DNA from: DASSUC01 sp035649895
Lineage (GTDB): Bacteria > Actinomycetota > Actinomycetes > Mycobacteriales > Micromonosporaceae
Assembly (NCBI GenBank): GCA_035649895.1
Contig: DASRIS010000182.1
Coordinates: 1-23,243, forward strand
DNA length: 23,243 bases
Reading direction: 5' to 3'
Translations under genes and position numbers: made by a program
Part shown: piece after piece, positions 1 through 5,764 of the stretch
Layout of the letters: every line of letters starts with the position of its first letter
Numbering within the stretch: position 1 is the first letter of the stretch
The notes under the pieces: generated by a model
Databases searched by the model: none
Told to the model about the DNA's origin: nothing
What the model saw: the letters and a program-made list of their open reading frames with translations, nothing else

Positions 1-671
1 CGGAACAGTGCCGCCACGGTGAGGATGGTCAGGCCCAGGCTGACCGGCCACCGCGCGACAGCCCAGGCCGTGTCGGCGGCCGGACCCCACCCGTACCAGC
101 GCTGGACGGACTCGCCGAGCGGCACACCGGCGACCAGCATGACGAACCCGACGAGCGCGGGAAGACCGGCGACCACCGCCAGCACCAGAGCCCGCGCATA
201 CTTACGCAGCGCCGGCCGGTCCCGCTCCACGCCGTAGATCCGGTTGGCGCCACGCTCCAGCTGGCCGACCGCCACGGTCAGCGCGACCACGGCGGTGACC
301 AGGCCGAAAGTCAAGGCGGTCTCGCCGATCCTCTCGGTGCGGTGGTCGTCCCTGAGCAGGTCGTCGACCAAGGACTTGCTGGCACCCGGGGTCAGCGCCC
401 ACACGGTGTCCGCGACCACCCGGCCGCCTCTGGTGAGGCCAAGATCACTGGCCAGGCCGGTCAGGGCGATCAGAGCGGGAAAAGCCGCGAGGCTCAGCTG
501 CAGGCCGAGGGCCCGGGCATGGCTGAAGCCGTCCCCGTAACGGAACCGCAGGAACGAGTCGCGCAGCAGGTGCCACCCGCCGTACCGGCGCAGCGTGCGC
601 CACGCGTCGTCGGCGGACAGGTCGCCGCGCTCCATCACGCAGGTCTCGGGAACCGGACGGTTGCTGCTCAC
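1..671 (-). CDS. YihY/virulence factor BrkB family membrane protein (C-terminus cut by window edge)
   Basis: Integral membrane protein of the YihY/BrkB family; no biochemical activity is firmly established for the family. I take the GTG at 671 as start (reading MSSNRPVPET), 6 bp after the stop of the phospholipase gene; an in-frame ATG at 635 (MERGDL) is an alternative. The 223 visible residues hold at least four hydrophobic spans, around residues 55-78, 118-137, 160-184 and 205-223. Between the second and third spans lies the family-typical segment GANRIYGVERDRPALRKYAR (141-160). The family normally has about six membrane spans and 270-350 residues, so the C-terminal part lies outside the window. 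The close spacing suggests co-transcription with the upstream PLD gene, so a shared envelope or lipid role is likely, but this is inferred. Confidence 0.85.
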   Translation of the reverse strand, partial: MSSNRPVPETCVMERGDLSADDAWRTLRRYGGWHLLRDSFLRFRYGDGFSHARALGLQLSLAAFPALIALTGLASDLGLTRGGRVVADTVWALTPGASKSLVDDLLRDDHRTERIGETALTFGLVTAVVALTVAVGQLERGANRIYGVERDRPALRKYARALVLAVVAGLPALVGFVMLVAGVPLGESVQRWYGWGPAADTAWAVARWPVSLGLTILTVAALF

Positions 672-677
672 CGCGGC

Positions 678-2294
678 TCACCAGCCCTTGCGGCGGCGCA
701 TCCGCCACGGGCGGCCGTCCGGGTCGTAGACCAGCCGGTACACGGGAACCGCCCATAGCCCGGTGAGCAGGTTCGGCCGCTTCGGCCGGTGTGGCCGAAG
801 GCGGCCGGGCGGCCGGGGGCCACCCCGGCCGCTGGCGTGCCATGCCTCCAGCGCCTCGGCGGAGGCGGTGATGGCCCGCACCGCCGACCCGGGGTCGAGC
901 AGGTCTTCGTCCTCGCTGCCGTCCGGGGCACGGTCGAGATGCTCCCGCCAGAGCCGCAGCCGCAGGTCCCGGGCGAAGCACCGGGCGCCGTCGCCGAGGC
1001 CGGCCGGATCGGTCGGCTCCCGCGGGTCCCGGGTGCCGTCGAGCACCGCGCAGCTCAGCTCACTGTCGTGCGTCCACGACCGCCGGTTGAAGTTGTCGCT
1101 GCCGATGCTGACCCACACATCGTCCACGACACAGACCTTGGCGTGTACGTACACCGGTACGCTGTCGTGGTTCTCGACGTCGAAGCAGTGCACCCGTTCG
1201 CCGCCCGCCTGCCGGCACACGTCGATCGCCATCGCCCGTCCGACGATGTTCGGCGGCTGCACGAAGCTGCCGTGCAGGTCCGGATAGCGGGGCAGCACAA
1301 TGACGAGGTGCAGGTCCGGGTTGTCCCGCAGCGCCCGGGCGAACAGCCGGGCGACCTCAGCCGACCATAGATACTGGTCCTCGATGTAGATCAGGCGTCG
1401 GGCCCGCTTGACCACCTTGGTGTAGCCGCGGGCGATCGACCGCTCTCCGTCGGGCGCGAAGTGGTAGGGCGCCCGCTTCACCGGGTAGGTCCGCAGCACC
1501 TGTACCGCATGCGTACCGCACACCGGCGGGTCGGCCGGCCGCGCCGGCAGCCGGCCAGGTGCCGGCCCGCCGCCAGCTAGCCAGGAACGCAGCAGGGCCA
1601 ATGGGGTACGCCCGCCCGCCCGCCGGCAGTCCTCCCAGCGCTCCCGGAAGACGGTGTCGAGCGCACCGACTGCCGGGCCGCGCACCTCCACCTGGACGTC
1701 GTGCCACGGCGGGCGCCTGCCGTACGCGGGCGACATCGAGACCCGCTGCGGGTCGCCGCGGTGGTGCACGCCGTCGCGGCGGCTGTGGCTCAGGTCGATC
1801 CCTCCGGCGAACGCGACATCGCGGTCTGGCTGGTCAGGGTGGCGCAGGATGACCAGCTTCTGGTGGTGTGAGCCACCGACGCGGACCCGCTGGTCGAGCA
1901 GCACCTCGCCGCCGGCAGCCTCGATCGCCTCCTTGAGACGGCGGTTCAGCCTCTCGGGGACCCGGATCCTGCCCAGGTACGAGCGCCAGACGAGCCCCTT
2001 GACCACCACGCCACGAGCCGCCGCCTGACCGAACAGCTCCCCGAGCGTCGGACCGCCGGGCCGCAGGTGCTGGCCGCGGTCGCCCCGCCAGCCGGTGAAG
2101 AACAGGTGGTCACCCGCTCTGAGCGCCCCGACCTCGTCGACCAGCCGGTCGAAGTACGTCTCGCCGTGCACCAGCGCCTCCGCGCGGTTGCCGTGGCACC
2201 AGGCCGCCAGGGACGTGGCAGTGTTGCCGCGCTCCTGCGCGGTGAGGAACCAGTCCTCGGTCCGCCCGGACGTACTCCTGACCGGTCTGATCAT
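678..2294 (-). CDS. Phospholipase D-family protein with two HKD-type motifs (cardiolipin synthase/PLD-like)
   Basis: Phosphatidyltransferase/phosphodiesterase of the PLD superfamily, 538 aa from the ATG at 2294 (MIRPVRSTSG). Motif 1 is SHHQK near residues 142-146, followed by a longer-than-usual linker before AFAGGIDL, so the usual HxKx4D spacing is stretched. Motif 2 is canonical: VHAK (383-386) with Asp391, then SIGSDNFNRRS. No signal peptide or clear membrane span is seen, so it probably acts at the inner face of the membrane. The reading frame stays open upstream of 2294 into the antisense of the lipid kinase; I reject that extension because it would overlap a well-supported gene. The BrkB-type gene follows after 6 bp, probably in the same transcript. 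Whether it makes cardiolipin or hydrolyses phospholipid cannot be told from sequence. Confidence 0.88.
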   Translation of the reverse strand: MIRPVRSTSGRTEDWFLTAQERGNTATSLAAWCHGNRAEALVHGETYFDRLVDEVGALRAGDHLFFTGWRGDRGQHLRPGGPTLGELFGQAAARGVVVKGLVWRSYLGRIRVPERLNRRLKEAIEAAGGEVLLDQRVRVGGSHHQKLVILRHPDQPDRDVAFAGGIDLSHSRRDGVHHRGDPQRVSMSPAYGRRPPWHDVQVEVRGPAVGALDTVFRERWEDCRRAGGRTPLALLRSWLAGGGPAPGRLPARPADPPVCGTHAVQVLRTYPVKRAPYHFAPDGERSIARGYTKVVKRARRLIYIEDQYLWSAEVARLFARALRDNPDLHLVIVLPRYPDLHGSFVQPPNIVGRAMAIDVCRQAGGERVHCFDVENHDSVPVYVHAKVCVVDDVWVSIGSDNFNRRSWTHDSELSCAVLDGTRDPREPTDPAGLGDGARCFARDLRLRLWREHLDRAPDGSEDEDLLDPGSAVRAITASAEALEAWHASGRGGPRPPGRLRPHRPKRPNLLTGLWAVPVYRLVYDPDGRPWRMRRRKGW

Positions 2295-2402
2295 CAGTCC
2301 ATCATCGACGATGACGCGCGGTCCCGCAGGGTGCCGGAGGGCCGTCGGGACCGGCTGGGCGAGCGTGTGTCGTGAGCCGGGCCGGTGGGTAAACCCTGCC
2401 CA

Positions 2403-3326
2403 ATGAGCGCCGGTACCGTTGCCGTGGTTGCCCATCGAAAGAAGTCGCTCGGTGGCGGGCTGGACGAGCTGCGCAAGCTCATCACCGACGAAGGCTGCGA
2501 AAACCTGCTCTGGTACGAGGTCTCGAAGAGCAGGAAGGCGGCGAAGAAGGCCCGGCACGCGCGGCAGGCCGGCGCGGAGCTGGTCTTCGTCTGGGGCGGC
2601 GACGGCACGGTCCAGCGATGCATCGACACGTTGGCCGGGTCGGACACCGCGGTCGCGATCATCCCCGCGGGCACGGCCAACCTGCTCGCCACCAACCTCG
2701 GCATTCCGCAGGACATGGCGGAGGCCGTCCGGACCGGGTTCCACGGCACGCGCCGGAGGCTGGACCTCGGCAGGATCAACGGAGAGCACTTCGCCGTGAT
2801 GGCCGGGGTCGGTTTCGACGGCGCGCTGATCCGCCACGCCGACCGGAGCCTCAAGGACCGGGTCGGGCGGCTGGCCTACGTGTGGACGGGGCTACGGCAT
2901 GTGAACGACCGAGCCGTACCCGTGCGGATCCGCGTCGACGGGGAGAAGTGGTTCGACGGCAAGGCGAGCTGCGTGCTGGTCGGCAACGTCGGCGTGATTA
3001 CCGGAGGGATCCGGGCTTTTGATGACGCCCGACCGGATGACGGTTGGCTGGAGGTCGGCGTGGCCACCGCCGAAGGTGCCCTGGCGTGGGCGCGGACGCT
3101 CGGCCGGATGGCCACGGGTCGGTCCGACCGCTCGCCGTTCGTGCGGATCACCCGGGCCAGGGCGGCCGACGTCAAGCTCGGCGCCCCGATGACCTACGAG
3201 CTTGACGGGGGCGCACGAGACTCGACCAGGCGGCTCAAGGCCCGCATCGCTCCGGCCGCCATTACCCTCTGCGTACCAGAGCTGCAGTCCCGCGCTGATG
3301 GCGCTGGTGGACCAGCCAACCGCTGA
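2403..3326 (+). CDS. Diacylglycerol kinase-family lipid kinase
   Basis: ATP-dependent lipid kinase of the DAGK catalytic superfamily (DgkB/YegS type), 307 aa. The nucleotide loop GGDGTV is at residues 65-70, followed by PAGTANLLATNLGIP (88-102), AGVGFDG (134-140) and the C-terminal beta-domain signature PDDGWLEV. The start chosen is ATG 2403; a GTG at 2385 in the same frame would add six residues, and neither has a strong SD. It is divergent from the PLD gene with about 108 bp between, in keeping with a lipid-turnover role. One point deserves care: VlmJ of valanimycin biosynthesis belongs to this superfamily and phosphorylates valanimycin hydrate before elimination. A VlmK-like gene lies 9 kb away, so a role in that pathway is possible, but the lipid context favours housekeeping. 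Confidence 0.9.
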   Translation: MSAGTVAVVAHRKKSLGGGLDELRKLITDEGCENLLWYEVSKSRKAAKKARHARQAGAELVFVWGGDGTVQRCIDTLAGSDTAVAIIPAGTANLLATNLGIPQDMAEAVRTGFHGTRRRLDLGRINGEHFAVMAGVGFDGALIRHADRSLKDRVGRLAYVWTGLRHVNDRAVPVRIRVDGEKWFDGKASCVLVGNVGVITGGIRAFDDARPDDGWLEVGVATAEGALAWARTLGRMATGRSDRSPFVRITRARAADVKLGAPMTYELDGGARDSTRRLKARIAPAAITLCVPELQSRADGAGGPANR

Positions 3327-3487
3327 AGAGGTAATGGCAACGGGTGCCGGCGAGGCAGCCACCGTCGCCACCACGCCGAAGTCGACCCGTCGCCGTAACA
3401 GCCAGCTCCGCTCCCACACGGCTCGTCACCACCGGATGCCTTCCTTCCACCGTCCCTCTAGCCATCCGCGGGCGCAGCCCACGAGCC

Positions 3488-3517
3488 TTGGCTAGAACCA
3501 AGCCATACATTTATAAT
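3488..3517 (+). promoter_or_regulatory. Sigma70-type promoter of the M23 peptidase
   Basis: A perfect -10 hexamer TATAAT (3512-3517) lies 18 bp after TTGGCT (3488-3493), a fair -35. The AT-rich stretch stands out in the surrounding GC-rich DNA. The predicted transcript start near 3524 gives a leader of about 110 nt before the GTG at 3637. It reads toward the peptidase gene and away from the lipid kinase. Confidence 0.6.
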
Positions 3518-3551
3518 CATCGAAGTTTCTCGCTGGGCGGTACGGCCGCCG

Positions 3552-3595
3552 CCGGCAGCCGCAGAACCGGGCCTCCGGCACTACACGGCTGCCGG
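3552..3595 (+). promoter_or_regulatory. Inverted repeat in the 5' leader of the M23 peptidase mRNA
   Basis: CCGGCAGCCG (3552-3561) is perfectly complementary to CGGCTGCCGG (3586-3595), giving a 10-bp stem. Its 24-nt loop contains a second small hairpin (CCGG 3567-3570 with CCGG 3575-3578, loop GCCT). There is no U-run after it, so it is not an intrinsic terminator as it stands. It sits between the predicted transcript start and the SD, where it could control stability, elongation or translation. No known riboswitch class was recognised. Confidence 0.5.
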
Positions 3596-3636
3596 GCAGA
3601 CCGTGACCGGGCGAGATCCGCGGGAGGAGGACCTTC

Positions 3637-4413
3637 GTGCGCTGCCTACCCACCCTTCGCTTCCCCGTCGCCGTCCTCGGCGCCGCCGCCCTCGGCGCCC
3701 TCACTGTCCTGGTGGTGGCGACGCCGGTGCAGGCCGCACCGGCGTTCCAGCTCCCGTTCCGCTGCGGGCAGGTCTGGAGCGGTGCCACCTACACCAGCCA
3801 CAGCCCGGCCAACGCCATCGACTTCAACCGCACCGACGACTACGGCGACGCGGTGACCGCATCGGCGTCAGGAACGGTCGCCCGGGTGGAGAACACCGGC
3901 AGCACCAGCTACGGCCTCTGGATAGAGATCAACCACGGCGGCGGCTGGACCACCCGCTACGCACACCTGTCCGGTGAGCTGGTCACCGTAGGAGCCTCCG
4001 TCTCCGCCGGCCAGCAGATCGGCACCGTCGGCAGCACCGGCGGCTCCACCGGCCCCCACCTGCACTTCGAGCAACGCCTCAACGGCACCGCGGTGAAGAT
4101 AGTCTTCGGCGGCACCCAGGCCCTCTACTGGGGCACCAAGAACTACACCAGCAACAACGCCTGCATCGGGCCGGCGGGCACCGTCAACACGGCCGGCGCC
4201 GCGCTGACCGTACGAACCAGCACCAGCACCACCGCGGGCGCGATCGGGTCGGTCCCGGACGGCGGCACCATCTTCATGACCTGCCAGCGCACCGGCCAGA
4301 CCGTCACCGGCACCTACGGCACCTCCAACTGGTGGGACAAGGTCGGCGCCGGATACGTCGCCGACGCATACATCTACACCGGCAGCGACGGCCGAGTCGC
4401 ACCACTCTGCTAA
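3637..4413 (+). CDS. Secreted M23-family (LasA/lysostaphin-type) metallopeptidase with C-terminal SH3-like region
   Basis: Zinc endopeptidase predicted to cut peptide cross-links of peptidoglycan outside the cell; 258 aa. The GTG start is set by the strong SD GGAGGAGG 6 nt upstream. Residues 1-33 are a Sec signal peptide: short Arg-containing N-terminus, hydrophobic core at 9-28, cleavage after VQA. The M23 core covers about 35-160. Likely zinc ligands are His55 and Asp62 (SHSPANAIDF) and the last His of GPHLHFE (His143), with the catalytic His110 in RYAHL; the spaced H...D motif resembles LasA. Residues 170-258 (with LTVRTSTSTTAGAIGSV and CQRTGQTV) look like a bacterial SH3 wall-binding domain. 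It is a single-gene unit with its own promoter and terminator. Homologous proteins act in wall remodelling or killing of competitors; which applies here is unknown. Confidence 0.92.
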   Translation: MRCLPTLRFPVAVLGAAALGALTVLVVATPVQAAPAFQLPFRCGQVWSGATYTSHSPANAIDFNRTDDYGDAVTASASGTVARVENTGSTSYGLWIEINHGGGWTTRYAHLSGELVTVGASVSAGQQIGTVGSTGGSTGPHLHFEQRLNGTAVKIVFGGTQALYWGTKNYTSNNACIGPAGTVNTAGAALTVRTSTSTTAGAIGSVPDGGTIFMTCQRTGQTVTGTYGTSNWWDKVGAGYVADAYIYTGSDGRVAPLC

Positions 4414-4477
4414 CCACAACACCACAGCCACAACCCAAGAACGACCACACCAAACACCACGAACCACAGCCGCCACA

Positions 4478-4542
4478 GCAGGGCTTCACCGGGCGCAGGA
4501 CACCACCACCTCCCTGCGCCCGGTGAACCCCGCTACCTTTTT
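4478..4542 (+). terminator. Intrinsic terminator after the M23 peptidase
   Basis: A 15-bp perfect stem, TTCACCGGGCGCAGG (4485-4499) with CCTGCGCCCGGTGAA (4513-4527), extends outward after a C/C mismatch by GGG/CCC pairing. The loop is 13 nt. A T-run TTTTT (4538-4542) follows. It is about 70 nt past the stop codon at 4413. Confidence 0.85.
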
Positions 4543-4709
4543 GGTCGTCCCCAGCCGGCGGGGCAGGCCGCGCCGGGACGGCGTGACGTAACCAGACTCG
4601 TACGCCGCGACGACCCTGTGGGTGCCACGGGCGCCGAGCACCGCCGCAAGCCACACCGGGCAGCGCGCTGATGCCACCATGCCGTCCATGGCAACCACTG
4701 GAAAGGGCG
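4543..4709. other. Non-coding stretch with a possible decayed helix-turn-helix remnant on the minus strand
   Basis: No intact gene is supported. Read on the minus strand (about 4660-4560) a short segment with THRVVAAYESGYVTPS loosely recalls the helix-turn-helix seen at the C-terminus of some actinobacterial recombinases and their relatives, but the following helix is garbled and there is no start signal. I treat it as a possible relic only. Confidence 0.2.
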
Positions 4710-5056
4710 ATGGCGCGTAAGGCACCGGCGCGAGTCCGCGCCGCAGCACACCGCCGCCTCGACCACGCCGTCCCCTCCTTGCCCGGGCTGACCCCGCGAG
4801 GCAAGCCGTCATCGCACAGCTCGAACGCACACGCCTATGGCCAGGAGCCTCCCGCGAAGCCTTGGACGCCTGGAGGCGCTTCCTCCTCGACCCCTACCAC
4901 CGCCTCTTCGATCCGGCATACGGCTGCGGCGTCCCCGCATGCCGCCCCGACCCGGTCGAGCTCCGCCGCATCCTGCACACCGTCACCCACGCCCTGCCGC
5001 GGCGCGATGCCTGCTATCTCCGTCGACGCCTCGCGGCCCTCGATGCCCACTGGTAA
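4710..5056 (+). pseudogene. Small conserved-looking hypothetical gene, apparently frameshifted near its N-terminus
   Basis: An ATG at 4710 with a weak upstream GGAAAGG begins MARKAPARVRAAAHRRLDHA. In the same frame the protein degenerates into Ser/Pro/Thr-rich text. From about 4780 a different frame reads sensibly to the stop at 5056: LARADPARQAVIAQLER, then WRRFLLDPYHRLFDPAYGC, two Cys (GCGVPAC), and a helical RRILHTVTHALPRRDACYL segment. That second frame has no ATG or GTG before a TTG at 4862. Joining the two frames gives a smooth protein of about 115 residues, so I read this as one small gene broken by a single-base indel around 4775-4790. If instead the TTG at 4862 is used, the product would be 64 aa. 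Function unknown. Confidence 0.35.
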
Positions 5057-5764
5057 CCCAGCTCGACGAACCCGTAGGGACACTCTCCGACAGCGAGGTC
5101 GCCAGAAGGGCGGAAGGGCTTTCCACGGCGAGAGCTGGCTACTGTAAGACATCTCGGTCCACCGCATCACGCACGACTTCCCCGACGTGCTACACACCGT
5201 CACCGTGATGGAAATCTACCGCACCTCAACATAGGTTCTAAATGTCCCTCATTGCCGATGAAACAGGTACTTATTTCCGGCTATATTTATAGATCTTGAA
5301 CCGGTTGGGCCGGCCAGCCGTTCTGTCTGGCATGGTCGGGATCGCGACGGTCGAAGACATCATGGACGGGGACGAGGATCCGCAGGCACTGACCGACGGG
5401 GTGGGGTTGTTCAACCGCCCAGAGCCATGGGGTCCTGCCGAGCATCCGAGGTTGGCGACGCCGCAGCCGTTGAAGCGCCTGCCGGGCGGGGCCCAAGCCG
5501 GCATAGCAGGAGGCAGAGCTGCGCGTTACAGCATCCCGATGCGGCAACCCAGCTCCTCAATAGATACACCGACAGCATCAACATATCGCAACACGCACGC
5601 TTCTGCGCCGGACCTCAAGATAGTTTTCGAATAGCTCCGTACTCGAGCTAATCGCCTTCGATGAGAGCCATGAGGACGGCACCCTCAGGACAAAATGCAA
5701 TGGAGGTCGATGTAGGATATCGCATTTATCTATTGATTTTGGCCAATTAGTGTAACACTCGGCG
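5057..5764. other. 708-bp region without a convincing gene; AT-richer ends
   Basis: Several short open frames exist on both strands (for example 5296-5634 on plus and 5287-5547 on minus), but none has an SD, good codon pattern or a family I recognise. A short plus-strand fragment ending at 5232 (HDFPDVLHTVTVMEIYRTST) reads like the tail of a lost protein. The DNA becomes clearly AT-richer at about 5235-5295 and 5560-5764, the latter being the upstream region of the LAL regulator. I see no inverted-repeat ends or transposase. Confidence 0.4.
5720..5764 (+). promoter_or_regulatory. Probable promoter region of the LAL regulator
   Basis: The last 45 bp before the ATG at 5765 are AT-rich (cgcatttatctattga, then ttggccaattagtgtaacac). 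A TAGTGT at 5748-5753 could serve as -10, but no good -35 sits at the right distance. There is no SD before the ATG, so the transcript may be leaderless or nearly so. Confidence 0.3.

Larger units (their letters stand above)
3327..3636 (+). other. Intergenic leader region of the M23 peptidase gene
   Basis: No gene is supported here. A reading frame starting inside the kinase 3' end (ATG 3298) runs to 3495, but it has no SD and its composition becomes repetitive Ser/Arg/His-rich, so I do not call it. The right half contains a good promoter (3488-3517), a 10-bp inverted repeat (3552-3595) and an SD (GGAGGAGG, 3623-3630) placed 6 nt before the GTG start at 3637. I looked for the actinobacterial ydaO/c-di-AMP riboswitch often found before cell-wall hydrolases and did not find its conserved blocks. 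Confidence 0.6.

Noticed and set aside
2295..2837. N-terminal extension of the PLD protein to 719 aa
   Set aside because: It would lie antisense to the well-supported lipid kinase gene and has no SD; the ATG at 2294 fits the protein family.
3298..3495. Possible small plus-strand gene after the lipid kinase (MALVDQPTAEEVMAT)
   Set aside because: The first 20 residues look protein-like, but there is no SD and the rest is Ser/Arg/His-rich; not enough to call.
3320..3636. ydaO/c-di-AMP, cobalamin or c-di-GMP riboswitch before the M23 gene
   Set aside because: The conserved sequence blocks of these classes were not found, only an unrelated inverted repeat.
4671..5147. Plus-strand 158-aa frame
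   Set aside because: Only its beginning (from 4710) looks like protein; the rest is Ser/Pro/Thr-rich out-of-frame text of the small gene reading to 5056.
5287..5547. Minus-strand 86-aa frame
   Set aside because: No SD, no family, and overlapping frames on both strands are equally open; treated as non-coding.
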